NCBI RefSeq assembly: GCF_001513975.1
Contig: NZ_KQ947994.1
Span: 124,001-188,000, forward strand
Direction of reading: 5' to 3'
Source of the DNA: Streptomyces curacoi
GTDB taxonomy: Bacteria; Actinomycetota; Actinomycetes; Streptomycetales; Streptomycetaceae
Length of the DNA stretch: 64,000 bases
The notes beneath the pieces are model-generated. The model saw only the letters and a list, made by a program, of their open reading frames with translations. It was not told where the DNA came from and searched no databases. Below, in pieces: positions 8,165-16,477 of the stretch (the first letter of the stretch is position 1; each line of letters begins with the position of its first letter). Made by a program: the position numbers and the translations under genes.

Positions 8165-9214
8165 TCAGGACGCCCGAGGCCCCCCGGAGGACCCCCGGAC
8201 CATCAGCTCCCCCCGGATCGTCGCGATCCCCCCGGGCGGCGGCTCCTCCCGGCCCATCGCGATCCGTCCGGCCCGCGCTCCCGCCTCCGCCAGCGGCAGC
8301 CTCACCGTCGTGAGAGAGGGCACCGCATCGATGCTGAACGGCAGATCGTCGAACCCGGCCACCGAGACGTCGTCCGGGATCCGCAGCCCGGAATCCCGCA
8401 GCGCCGCGCACGCCCCGAGCGCCACGGAGTCGTTCGCGGCGACCACGGCGGTCAGGGACGGATCGCGCCGCAGCAGCTCCAGGGTCGCCTCGTAACCGGA
8501 CTGCCGGTCGTAGCGGCCGTGGACGGTCCAGCGCTCGTCCTCCTCGATGCCGTGCGCCTCCAGCGCGGCCCGGTGGCCCTCCAGCCGGTGCCGGGTCGTG
8601 GTCCGCTCCTCCGGGCCCGCGATGTAACCGAGCCGCCGGTGCCCCAGGCCGATCAGGTGCTCGGTCAGCTCACGCCCGCCCCCGCGGTTGTCGAAGGTCA
8701 GCGCGATCGCGCCGGTGTCCGACGCGGGGGGACGGCCGCACAGGACCACCCGGGTCCCGGCGTCCGCCAGCTTGCGCAGCTTCGACGCCACGGCCGCCGC
8801 GTGCGGCTCGTCCTCGACGGCGCCGCCGGTCAGCACGACCGCGGCGGCCCGCTGCCGCTGGAGCAGGGTCAGGTAGGTCAGCTCACGCTCCGGGGAGCCG
8901 CCCGTGTTGCACACCACCGCCAGGCGCTCACCGCCCGCCCGGCCGCCCGGGCCCCCGATCTCGGACTGGATCGCGCTCGCCATGATCCCGAAGAAGGGGT
9001 CGGCGATGTCGTTGACCAGGATGCCGACCAGGTCGGACGTGGCCGCGGCCAGCGAGCTCGCGGGGCCGTTCAGCACGTAGTCCAGCTCGTCCACCGCCCG
9101 CAGCACCCGCTCCCGGGTGGAGGCGGCCACGGGGTAGTTCCCGTTCAGTACGCGCGACACCGTCGCGGGGGAGACCTGGGCGCGGGCCGCCACGTCCGCC
9201 AGGGTCACCGTCAT
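8165..9214 (-). CDS. LacI family transcriptional regulator
   Basis: A 349-residue LacI/GalR regulator. The N-terminal helix-turn-helix and hinge read VTLADVAARAQVSPATVSRVLNGNYPVAASTRERV, followed by a periplasmic-binding-like effector domain (VGILVNDIADPFFGIMASAIQ, LTEHLIGLGHRRLGYIAG, NDSVALGACAALRDSGLRIPDDVSVAGFDDLPF). The start at 9214 has GGAGG upstream and gives the standard N terminus. It is divergent from the Gfo/Idh-DUF993-isomerase operon and faces a LacI-like operator at about 9408-9423, so it most likely represses that operon until a sugar-type inducer is present. Confidence 0.93.
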   Translation of the reverse strand: MTVTLADVAARAQVSPATVSRVLNGNYPVAASTRERVLRAVDELDYVLNGPASSLAAATSDLVGILVNDIADPFFGIMASAIQSEIGGPGGRAGGERLAVVCNTGGSPERELTYLTLLQRQRAAAVVLTGGAVEDEPHAAAVASKLRKLADAGTRVVLCGRPPASDTGAIALTFDNRGGGRELTEHLIGLGHRRLGYIAGPEERTTTRHRLEGHRAALEAHGIEEDERWTVHGRYDRQSGYEATLELLRRDPSLTAVVAANDSVALGACAALRDSGLRIPDDVSVAGFDDLPFSIDAVPSLTTVRLPLAEAGARAGRIAMGREEPPPGGIATIRGELMVRGSSGGPRAS

Positions 9215-9368
9215 GTCGTCGTCCTCCGGTCGCGCATCTCGTCGTACCACCGCATACGTGCTCGTAGACAGGCCGCCCGCGGCTGTTGGTTCCGAATGTG
9301 TCGAGCAGACCTTACGGCCAGAAACCCCCGTTGTTCGTCCCCTCGAACAACTCAACCTCGTCACGGTC

Positions 9369-9423
9369 TTGTCCGGACCGCTGCTCAGAGGCTAGCTTCT
9401 TATCTCATAGAAAGCGCTTGCTG
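9369..9423 (+). promoter_or_regulatory. Promoter and LacI-type operator of the Gfo/Idh operon
   Basis: TTGTCC (9369-9374) and TAGCTT (9393-9398) are 18 bases apart. Directly downstream, AGAAAGCGCTTGCT contains the palindrome AAGCGCTT (9412-9419) with the central CG step typical of LacI/GalR sites. This fits repression by the divergent LacI protein. Confidence 0.6.
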
Positions 9424-9485
9424 TGACGCTCACCAGTGAAAGACAGGGCGTACGCGGCGCAGACCCCGCGTACGAAAGGAACGAC

Positions 9486-10643
9486 GTGACACGCAAGACG
9501 GTGCGTATCGCCATGAACGGTGTCACCGGGCGCATGGGCTATCGCCAGCACCTGGTCCGCTCCATCCTGGCCCTCCGTGAGCAGGGCGGCCTCGACCTCG
9601 GCGACGGCACCGTGCTGTGGCCGGAGCCGGTCCTGGTCGGCCGCCGCGAGCACGCCCTGAAGGCGCTCGCCGAGCAGCACGGCCTGGCCCCGGAGAACAT
9701 CTCGACCGACGTCGACGCGGTCCTCGCCGACCCGACCGTGGACATCTACTTCGACGCCCAGGTCACCTCCGCCCGCGAGGAGGCGATCAAGAAGGCGATC
9801 GCCGCGGGCAAGCACATCTACACCGAGAAGCCGACGGCCACGGGCCTGGAGGGCGCACTGGAGCTCGCCCGCCTGGCGAACGAGGCCGGCATCAAGCACG
9901 GCGTCGTCCAGGACAAGCTCTTCCTCCCCGGGCTGCTCAAGCTGAAGCGGCTCATCGACGGCGGCTTCTTCGGCCGCATCCTGTCGATCCGCGGCGAGTT
10001 CGGCTACTGGGTCTTCGAGGGCGACTGGCAGGCCGCGCAGCGCCCGTCCTGGAACTACCGGGCCGAGGACGGCGGTGGCATCGTTGTCGACATGTTCCCG
10101 CACTGGGAGTACGTGCTGCACGAGCTGTTCGGCCGCGTGAAGTCCGTCCAGGCCATCGCCACCACCCACATCCCGCAGCGCTGGGACGAGAACGGCAAGC
10201 CCTACGACGCCACCGCCGACGACGCCGCCTACGGCATCTTCGAGCTCGACGGCGGCGCCATCGCCCAGATCAACTCGTCGTGGGCCGTGCGCGTCAACCG
10301 GGACGAGCTGGTCGAGTTCCAGGTCGACGGCACGGAGGGCTCCGCCGTCGCCGGTCTGCGCAACTGCCGCGTCCAGCACCGCTCCCTCACCCCCAAGCCG
10401 GTCTGGAACCCGGACATCCCGGCCACCTACTCCTTCCGCGACCAGTGGCAGGAGGTCCCGGACAACGACGAGTTCGACAACGGCTTCAAGGCCCAGTGGG
10501 AGCTGTTCCTCAAGCACGTCTACGCCGACGCCCCCTACCACTGGGACCTCCTCGCCGGCGCCCGCGGTGTCCAGCTCGCCGAGCTGGGCCTGAAGTCCTC
10601 GGCGGAGGGCCGCCGTCTCGACGTTCCGGAGATCTCCCTGTGA
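9486..10643 (+). CDS. Gfo/Idh/MocA family oxidoreductase
   Basis: A 385-residue NAD(P)-dependent sugar or cyclitol dehydrogenase. The Rossmann start is IAMNGVTGRMGYRQHLVRS, an unusual long variant of the dinucleotide loop, followed by VDIYFDAQVTSAREEAIKKAIAAGKHIYTEKPTATGLEGAL with the conserved EKP. The C-terminal domain includes DMFPHWEYVLHELFG. The start at GTG 9486 has AAAGGA upstream; an in-frame ATG at 9423 falls on the operator and is less likely. First gene of a three-gene operon; its stop overlaps the next start by four bases. Likely oxidises one hydroxyl of a sugar or inositol-like substrate. Confidence 0.9.
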   Translation: MTRKTVRIAMNGVTGRMGYRQHLVRSILALREQGGLDLGDGTVLWPEPVLVGRREHALKALAEQHGLAPENISTDVDAVLADPTVDIYFDAQVTSAREEAIKKAIAAGKHIYTEKPTATGLEGALELARLANEAGIKHGVVQDKLFLPGLLKLKRLIDGGFFGRILSIRGEFGYWVFEGDWQAAQRPSWNYRAEDGGGIVVDMFPHWEYVLHELFGRVKSVQAIATTHIPQRWDENGKPYDATADDAAYGIFELDGGAIAQINSSWAVRVNRDELVEFQVDGTEGSAVAGLRNCRVQHRSLTPKPVWNPDIPATYSFRDQWQEVPDNDEFDNGFKAQWELFLKHVYADAPYHWDLLAGARGVQLAELGLKSSAEGRRLDVPEISL

Positions 10644-11791
10644 CGATCCGACTGCCCGACTTCAAGGGCGGCCTGCGGGCGTACGAGCCTCGCCAGGAGC
10701 CCCTCGCCCTCACCCCGGGCGCGCCCCTGACCTCCCGTACGGTCTTCTCGGCGGCGCATGTCGTCGCCGACCCGTACGCCGATGTGTCGCCCGACTCGCC
10801 CGCCGCCGTCGACTGGGACGCCACCCTCGCCTTCCGCCGTCACCTGTGGTCCCACGGGCTCGGCGTCGCGGAGGCCATGGACACCGCCCAGCGCGGGATG
10901 GGCCTGGACTGGGCGGGCGCGGCGGAGCTGATCCGCCGGTCCGCCGCCGAGGCCGAATCGGTCGGCGGCCGTATCGCCTGCGGTGTGGGCACCGACCAGA
11001 TCACCGCCGGTTTGCTCGCCGAGGTCCGCGCGGCCTACGAGGAGCAGCTCGCCGTCGTCGAGGAGAGCGGGGCGCAGGCGATCCTGATGGCCTCGCGCGC
11101 CCTGGCCGCCGCGGCCAAGGGCCCCGAGGACTACCTGGAGGTCTACGGCCACCTCCTGCGCCAGGCCGCCGAGCCGGTGATCCTGCACTGGCTGGGCCCC
11201 ATGTTCGACCCGGCGCTGGAGGGCTACTGGGGGTCGAGCGACCTGGACGCGGCCACGGACACCTTCCTGGAGGTGATCGCGGCCCACCCGGACAAGGTCG
11301 ACGGCATCAAGGTGTCGCTGCTGGACGCCCAGCGCGAGATCGACCTGCGCCGCCGCCTGCCGCAGGGCGTGCGCTGCTACACGGGTGACGACTTCAACTA
11401 CCCCGAGCTGATCGCGGGCGACGAGCAGGGCTTCAGCCACGCCCTGCTCGGCATCTTCGACCCGCTGGGCCCGCTGGCGGCGGAGGCGGTGCGGGTGCTG
11501 GACACGGGGAACGTGCCCGGCTTCCGTGACCTGCTCGATCCCACGGTCGAGCTGTCCCGCCACCTCTTCCAGGCGCCGACCCGCTTCTACAAGACGGGCG
11601 TGGTCTTCCTGGCCTGGCTGGCCGGCCACCAGTCGCACTTCACCATGGTCGGCGGCCTGCAGTCGGCCCGCTCCCTGCCCCACTTCGCCCGCGCCTACGA
11701 ACTCGCCGACGGGCTCGGCCTGTTCCCGGACCCGAAGCTGGCCGAGGAGCGGATGAAGAACCTGCTCGCCCTGTACGGAGTGGCCCAGTGA
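10640..11791 (+). CDS. DUF993 / dihydrodipicolinate synthase-like family protein
   Basis: A 383-residue protein of the DUF993 family, a divergent branch of the DapA-type aldolase TIM barrels. Recognisable segments are SAAHVVADP, AMDTAQRGMGLDWAGAAELI, IACGVGTDQITAG, PVILHWLGPMFDPALEGYWG and VDGIKVSLLDAQREIDLRRRLPQGVRCYTGDDFNY, where the lysine in GIKVS is the likely Schiff-base position by analogy with DapA. Translation is coupled to the dehydrogenase (GTGA) and to the following isomerase (GTGA). Probably cleaves or forms a C-C bond in the oxidised product of the upstream enzyme; the true reaction is unknown. Confidence 0.85.
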   Translation: MTIRLPDFKGGLRAYEPRQEPLALTPGAPLTSRTVFSAAHVVADPYADVSPDSPAAVDWDATLAFRRHLWSHGLGVAEAMDTAQRGMGLDWAGAAELIRRSAAEAESVGGRIACGVGTDQITAGLLAEVRAAYEEQLAVVEESGAQAILMASRALAAAAKGPEDYLEVYGHLLRQAAEPVILHWLGPMFDPALEGYWGSSDLDAATDTFLEVIAAHPDKVDGIKVSLLDAQREIDLRRRLPQGVRCYTGDDFNYPELIAGDEQGFSHALLGIFDPLGPLAAEAVRVLDTGNVPGFRDLLDPTVELSRHLFQAPTRFYKTGVVFLAWLAGHQSHFTMVGGLQSARSLPHFARAYELADGLGLFPDPKLAEERMKNLLALYGVAQ

Positions 11792-12621
11792 GCACCGGAC
11801 TCGAACGCTTCTCCATCAACCAGATGACGGTCAAGCAGCTGTCGCTGCCGGAACTGGCGGACGCCTGCGGCCAGTTGGGCATCACCAACGTCGGCCTGTG
11901 GCGCGAGCCCGTCCAGTCCCACGGCCTGGAGGCGACGGCCAAGCTGGTCCGCGACGCCGGCCTGACCGTGACCACCCTGTGCCGCGGCGGCTTCTTCACC
12001 GCGATCGACCCGAAGGAGCGGGCGCAGGCGCTGGACGACAACCGCCGGGCGGTCGACGAGGCGGCGACGCTGGGCACGGACGTGCTGGTGCTGGTGTCGG
12101 GCGGGCTGCCGGCCGGCTCGAAGGACCTGCACGGGGCGCGGGAGCGGATCGCCGACGCGCTGGGCGAGCTGGGCCCCTACGCCGAGGAGCGCGGAGTGAA
12201 GCTGGCCATCGAGCCGCTGCACCCGATGTACGCCTCCGACCGCTGTGTGGTGTCGACCCTCGGCCAGGCCCTGGACCTCGCGGAGCGCTTCCCGGCCCAG
12301 CAGGTCGGCGTCACGGTGGACACGTACCACATCTGGTGGGACGACACCGCGCCGGAGCAGATCGCCCGGGCGGGTGCGGGCGGCCGTATCCACACCTTCC
12401 AGCTCGCCGACTGGACGACGCCGTTGCCGGAGGGCGTGCTCACGGGGCGCGGGCAGATCGGGGACGGGGCGATCGACATGCGGGAGTGGAAGGGCTACGT
12501 GGAGGCGGCCGGATACACCGGGGCCATCGAAGTCGAGCTGTTCAACGCGCAGTTGTGGGCTCGGGACGGTCGGGAGGTGCTGGCCGAGACCGCGCGGCGG
12601 TTCGTGGAGCACGCGGCCTGA
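11788..12621 (+). CDS. Sugar phosphate isomerase/epimerase family protein
   Basis: A 277-residue TIM-barrel protein of the xylose isomerase-like family: FSINQMTVKQLSLPELADACGQLGI, NVGLWREPVQSHGL, VKLAIEPLHPMYASDRCVV, QVGVTVDTYHIWWDD, FQLADWTTPLPEG and GAIEVELFNAQLWARDG. Glu, Asp and His residues in IEPLH, VDTYH and EVELF are the expected metal ligands. Third gene of the LacI-controlled operon, overlapping DUF993 by four bases. With the dehydrogenase and aldolase-like enzyme it makes a plausible oxidation-isomerisation-cleavage route for a sugar or inositol isomer. Confidence 0.88.
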   Translation: MSTGLERFSINQMTVKQLSLPELADACGQLGITNVGLWREPVQSHGLEATAKLVRDAGLTVTTLCRGGFFTAIDPKERAQALDDNRRAVDEAATLGTDVLVLVSGGLPAGSKDLHGARERIADALGELGPYAEERGVKLAIEPLHPMYASDRCVVSTLGQALDLAERFPAQQVGVTVDTYHIWWDDTAPEQIARAGAGGRIHTFQLADWTTPLPEGVLTGRGQIGDGAIDMREWKGYVEAAGYTGAIEVELFNAQLWARDGREVLAETARRFVEHAA

Positions 12622-12705
12622 CGGCCACCCAGGCGGTGACGGGTCCCGGGTCGGGTTCTTTCTGTCGGGTTCTTTCTGCGGAACGAGCCGGAGCCGGGAC
12701 CCCGC

Positions 12706-13677
12706 TCAGGGAGTCGTCAGGGAGTCGGCGGTCCCGGAGACGGCGCGGCGCGGGGAGCGCAGCGGCGGCGGGTAGGTGAGGTGGACGAGCCGGGACTGTT
12801 CCTGGCGCATGTGCATGAGTGATTCGAGGAGATAGCCCACGAGGAGCACCAGGGCCGCGATGGTCATGATCGCCGCCGCGAGGATCGCCGTGGGGAAGCG
12901 CGGGACGGTGCCCGTCCGGACGAACTCGACGATGACGGGGACCCCGAGCACGAGAGCGATGACGGCGAGCAGGCCCGCCACCACGGTGTGCACGAGTGAA
13001 GGGCGTTCGCGGCGCGCGAGATCGAGGATGACTCCGAGGATGCGCCAGCCGTCGCGGTAGGTGCGCAGTTTGCTCTGGCTTCCGGCCGGCCGGGTTCGGT
13101 AGGCGACCGGGATCTCCGCGGTGGGGAGCCGCAGGTTGAGCGCGTGGACCGTCATCTCGGTCTCGGTCTCGAACTGACGGGAGAGTGCCGGGAAGGATTT
13201 GACGAAGCGCCGGGAGAACACGCGGTAACCGCTCAGCATGTCGGTCACCTCCTTGCCGAAGAGGCACCGTACGGCCCCGCTGAGCACCTTGTTGCCGACG
13301 GCGTGCCCGGCCCGGTAGGCGCCGTCGGCCGTTTCGTGGCGGGCGCCGACGACCTGGTCGTAGGGGCCCTCGAACAGCAGGTCCACCATGTCCCGCGCCC
13401 GGGACGCGTCGTAGGTGTCGTCACCGTCGATGATGAGCAGGGCATCGGCGTCGACATCGGCGAAGGCGCGCCGGATCACGTTGCCCTTTCCCTTGTGGGG
13501 CTCCTGCCGGATGATGGCGCCCGCCTCGCGGGCGACCTCCACCGTGCGGTCGGTCGACGCGTTGTCGTAGACGTAGATGTCGGCCTCCGGGAGCGCCGAC
13601 CTCAGATCGCGCACCACCTTGCCGACCGCTGCTTCCTCGTTGTGACACGGCACGACGCAGGCGATCGTCGGTTCCAC
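12706..13677 (-). CDS. Glycosyltransferase family 2, polyprenyl-phosphate sugar synthase-like
   Basis: A 323-residue membrane-anchored GT2. The catalytic domain reads CVVPCHNEEAAVGKVVRDL, IYVYDNASTDRTVEVARE, LLIIDGDDTYDA (DxD) and FSRRFVKSFPALSRQFETETEMTVHAL. Two hydrophobic helices follow near residues 230-250 and 265-290. This resembles dolichyl-phosphate mannose/glucose synthases, which load a sugar on polyprenyl phosphate at the inner membrane face. The start GTG 13677 has GAGGAGAGG upstream. It is divergent from a GtrA flippase-like gene and a GT-C gene, a typical trio for transferring sugars to extracytoplasmic acceptors. Confidence 0.88.
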   Translation of the reverse strand: MEPTIACVVPCHNEEAAVGKVVRDLRSALPEADIYVYDNASTDRTVEVAREAGAIIRQEPHKGKGNVIRRAFADVDADALLIIDGDDTYDASRARDMVDLLFEGPYDQVVGARHETADGAYRAGHAVGNKVLSGAVRCLFGKEVTDMLSGYRVFSRRFVKSFPALSRQFETETEMTVHALNLRLPTAEIPVAYRTRPAGSQSKLRTYRDGWRILGVILDLARRERPSLVHTVVAGLLAVIALVLGVPVIVEFVRTGTVPRFPTAILAAAIMTIAALVLLVGYLLESLMHMRQEQSRLVHLTYPPPLRSPRRAVSGTADSLTTP

Positions 13678-13784
13678 AGCCTCTCCTCAGCCGGTGAACT
13701 CGTCCCAAGCGGAACATATGACTACATGATGCGACACACATCTCATATGCGGTGAAGGCGTGCCGGACCGGTACTCTCTGCGTC

Positions 13785-14255
13785 GTGTCGTTCCTCATCG
13801 CGCATCTGACGCTGCGTATGCGGGAGGCCGTCAGGGGTGTCTGGCGCGAGGCCGCCAGGTTCGGAGTCGTCGGCGCACTCGCCTTCGTGCTGGACAACGG
13901 CGGCTACACCCTGCTGGTCTTCGGCCTCCCCGGTGCGGGCGTCGGGCCGATGCACTCGACGCCCGTCCAGGCGTCCGTCGTCGCCACGGGTTTCGCCATG
14001 GGCTTCAGCTGGGTGGGAAACCGCTACTGGGTCTACCGCCGTCGGCATCGCAAGGAGGCGGTCCGGGAGCTGGCCCTGTTCGCCTTCGTCAATGTCATCG
14101 GCATGGCCATCACGGCGGGCAGTGTCTTCCTGTCGCGGCATCTGTTCGGACTCGACTCGGCCCTCAGTGACAACGCGGCCCGCATCTCCGGCTGGGCCGT
14201 CGCCACGCTCTTCCGCTTCTTCACCTACCGGCGCTACGTCTTCGTCCCGTCCTGA
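13785..14255 (+). CDS. GtrA family membrane protein
   Basis: A 156-residue protein with four membrane helices: RFGVVGALAFVLDNGGYTLLVFGL, VVATGFAMGFSWVGNRYWVYR, LALFAFVNVIGMAITAGSVFL and ISGWAVATLFRFFTYRRYVFV. GtrA proteins are thought to flip polyprenyl-phosphate-linked sugars across the membrane. The start is uncertain: GTG 13785 is chosen because it begins close to the conserved domain, but GTG 13752 in the same frame is possible; neither has a strong ribosome site. Divergent from the GT2 gene and followed by a large GT-C-like protein. Confidence 0.85.
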   Translation: MSFLIAHLTLRMREAVRGVWREAARFGVVGALAFVLDNGGYTLLVFGLPGAGVGPMHSTPVQASVVATGFAMGFSWVGNRYWVYRRRHRKEAVRELALFAFVNVIGMAITAGSVFLSRHLFGLDSALSDNAARISGWAVATLFRFFTYRRYVFVPS

Positions 14256-14305
14256 CCCGGCGAGGGGCGCCGGCTCGCCGTGCCACGCTGTTAGCATCCC
14301 GGCAT

Positions 14306-15730
14306 ATGAGAGATTTCCGGTGGTTTCGGGGAGAGTCGGGCTGGATCTGGGGACTGGCCGCCATGGCCGCCGCCTGCTGCCTGGCCACCACCGTCGTCTT
14401 CTCCCCCGGGTACCTGAGCGCCGACTCGGTCACCCAGCTCAAGCAGGCCAGGGGCGAGGAACCGCTGACCGACTGGCACCCGCCCGTCATGAGCCTCGTA
14501 TGGCGTGCCCTCCTCGCCGCGACCGGCACCCCCGCGACGATGGCCGTCCTGCAGGCCGCCGTGCTGTGGGCGGCGCTCTGGGTGATCGCCTGGTGCGTCT
14601 GGGAACGGACCGCCAGCCGCGCCGGGTCCCTCGCCGTCCTCGGTCTGGGACTGGCCCCGCACGTCCTGACGTTCGTGGGAGTGGTGTGGAAGGACGTCCA
14701 CATGGCGTTCGCCCTCCTCGCCACCACCGCGCTCGCGCTGATCGGCCGACGCCTGGGAACCGGCCGCTCCGCCCTGCGGTGGGCCCTCCTGGGGCTCGGT
14801 CTGCTCTTCCTCGGCTACGCCATCCTGGTCCGCAAGAACGCGGTCTTCGCGGCGGTCCCGGTCTTCGTGATGCTCGTCCTCGCGCTGTGGCCCAGGCCCG
14901 GACGCCGGATCTGGCTCGTCTCCACGGCCGCCCTCGTCGTCGCCCTCCTCGTCCCCGGCGTCGCCATCTCCTCCCTGGCGCGACCGGTACCGACGAGCCA
15001 ACACGCGCAGATCGTGCTGGACGACCTCCTCCACGTCGTGAGCGAGCGTGAACTGCGGTCGGCGCCCGTGTCACCGGAGCTTCGCGACCGCCTCGCCACC
15101 GCGGCGCGGGAGTGCCGGCGCACCGGGTCCCTGTCGAACTCGTACTTCACCTGCTGGGACCGCGGCGCCAACGACCTGAACGCCTACGCGGACCAGCTCA
15201 CCTCCCTGTGGGCCCGTGAGATGCCGGACCACCTGTCCGGCTACGCGCAGTACCGACTGCAGCTGTTCTCGGGGCTGTTGTTCAAGGGCAGCTACCAGTA
15301 CCAGAGCGGGATCATCACCAACACCCTCGGCCTCCGGACCTCGCACCCCCGACTGGAGGCCGCCCTCGGCACATACGTCAAGGGCGCGGTCCACGATCTG
15401 CCGTTCCTCTTCGCAGGGTGGTTCTGGCTCACCGTCGGGCTCCTTCTCGCCGTGCGGCCCGGCCGGGGGAGCTTTTCCCTGCCCGTGCGCGCACTGGGGG
15501 TCAGTTCGGTGGCCTACGTGCTCGGTTACCTGCCGATCATGCCGACGACGGACTTCCGCTACCTCTACTGGCCGGCCCTCGCCGGCACGCTCGGCCTCCT
15601 CCTGTCCTGGCTGGGCCGCGGCACGCCCCGGCCACCGGGCAGCGCCGCCACCACGAGCGGCCGTCTCACCACCGGCCACCGGCCGTACGAGGCCACATCC
15701 GGTTCGGCCACCGACGCGCCCCTCGTCTGA
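14306..15730 (+). CDS. Multi-pass membrane protein, GT-C-like (DUF6020 type)
   Basis: A 474-residue protein with about 10-12 hydrophobic segments. An early extracytoplasmic loop carries YLSADSVTQLKQARGEEPLTDWHPPV, whose acidic residue plus WHPP pattern is typical of GT-C type transferases using lipid-linked sugars. VVWKDVHMAFAL follows, and a large loop of about 100 residues lies near position 235-340. It probably attaches a sugar delivered as polyprenyl-phosphate (GT2 and GtrA neighbours) to an outside acceptor. The acceptor is unknown. Confidence 0.75.
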   Translation: MRDFRWFRGESGWIWGLAAMAAACCLATTVVFSPGYLSADSVTQLKQARGEEPLTDWHPPVMSLVWRALLAATGTPATMAVLQAAVLWAALWVIAWCVWERTASRAGSLAVLGLGLAPHVLTFVGVVWKDVHMAFALLATTALALIGRRLGTGRSALRWALLGLGLLFLGYAILVRKNAVFAAVPVFVMLVLALWPRPGRRIWLVSTAALVVALLVPGVAISSLARPVPTSQHAQIVLDDLLHVVSERELRSAPVSPELRDRLATAARECRRTGSLSNSYFTCWDRGANDLNAYADQLTSLWAREMPDHLSGYAQYRLQLFSGLLFKGSYQYQSGIITNTLGLRTSHPRLEAALGTYVKGAVHDLPFLFAGWFWLTVGLLLAVRPGRGSFSLPVRALGVSSVAYVLGYLPIMPTTDFRYLYWPALAGTLGLLLSWLGRGTPRPPGSAATTSGRLTTGHRPYEATSGSATDAPLV

Positions 15731-15759
15731 CGGCGGTCACGGACGACGTCCGCCCGGCA

Positions 15760-16158
15760 TCACGGCGGCAGCAGCGTCCCCAGCGGCCCCAGGTCCAGGT
15801 TGAGGTCCTCCAGGGTGAGCCCGTAGCGGTCGCACAGCTCGGCCATGCGGTCGTGCAGGATCATCAGGGTCAGCCCGAGCCGTTCCTCCTGCTCCTCGGT
15901 CAGATCGCCCTGGTCGACACGGTGCAGGGCCTGCCGTTCCATCAGCTGGCGCAGCAGCTCGACGACGGTGAGGACCAGCCGGACCAGATCCCGCTCCACG
16001 GTGTCGGGGTCGGTGCGCAGCCGGCGTGCGGCGGCCCGCCCGGGGGCCGGCGGGGCCATGTCGTCGGGCCGGGCGGGCAGCAGGGAGAACGCGCGGTGTG
16101 CGGCCTGGGCGACCTCCCGCAGCCGGTCGGGGGGTGGGCGGTCAGCCGGGGTCGTCAC
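15760..16158 (-). CDS. gvpK: Gas vesicle protein GvpK
   Basis: A 132-residue GvpK protein. The conserved core is RLRTDPDTVERDLVRLVLTVVELLRQLMERQALHRVDQGDLTEEQEERLGLTLMILHDRMAELCDRYGLTLEDLNLDLGPLG. GvpK is a minor structural or assembly protein of gas vesicles. It is the last gene of the minus-strand gvp operon, and its start overlaps the end of gvpS by 17 bases. The N-terminal 40 residues are proline- and alanine-rich and poorly conserved. Confidence 0.95.
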   Translation of the reverse strand: MTTPADRPPPDRLREVAQAAHRAFSLLPARPDDMAPPAPGRAAARRLRTDPDTVERDLVRLVLTVVELLRQLMERQALHRVDQGDLTEEQEERLGLTLMILHDRMAELCDRYGLTLEDLNLDLGPLGTLLPP

Positions 16159-16477
16159 CGTAGCCGCCGTATCCCGTGGGTGTTTGGTGCGGTCCTGTGG
16201 GTGTCCGGTCCGGCCCCGTGGGCGTTCGGTCCGGCCCCGTGGGCGTTCGCTCCGGCAGGATGGGTGCCCACTGCTCCTCCATCTGCTCGCGGATGGCGAC
16301 CACCACCGCGCGCAGCGAGATCCGCACCAGGTCGATGTCGGCGACCGACAGGACGAGATCGCCGGTGAGCACCACGCCGCCGCTCAGCAGCCGGTCGAGC
16401 AGGTCGACCAGCGCGACCTGGGTCCCGCTGAGGGGGCGGTCGTCGTCGTACGCGCCGTACGCGTCGTATGCGGTCAC
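16142..16477 (-). CDS. gvpS: Gas vesicle protein GvpS (GvpA/J-like)
   Basis: A 111-residue GvpA-fold protein: LSGTQVALVDLLDRLLSGGVVLTGDLVLSVADIDLVRISLRAVVVAIREQM. In Streptomyces gvp clusters this position between gvpL and gvpK is called gvpS. The C-terminal 35 residues are four repeats of RTPTGPD-like heptads encoded by a 21-bp DNA repeat, so that tail is probably disordered. The GTG start at 16477 overlaps the gvpL stop by four bases (GTGA). Confidence 0.88.
   Translation of the reverse strand: MTAYDAYGAYDDDRPLSGTQVALVDLLDRLLSGGVVLTGDLVLSVADIDLVRISLRAVVVAIREQMEEQWAPILPERTPTGPDRTPTGPDRTPTGPHQTPTGYGGYGDDPG
16173..16256. repeat. 21-bp in-frame repeat inside gvpS, four copies
   Basis: Four 21-base units based on CCCGTGGGCGTTCGGTCCGG encode the TPTGPDR heptads of the GvpS tail. 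The first two units have drifted; the last two are nearly identical, indicating recent copy-number change. Confidence 0.85.
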
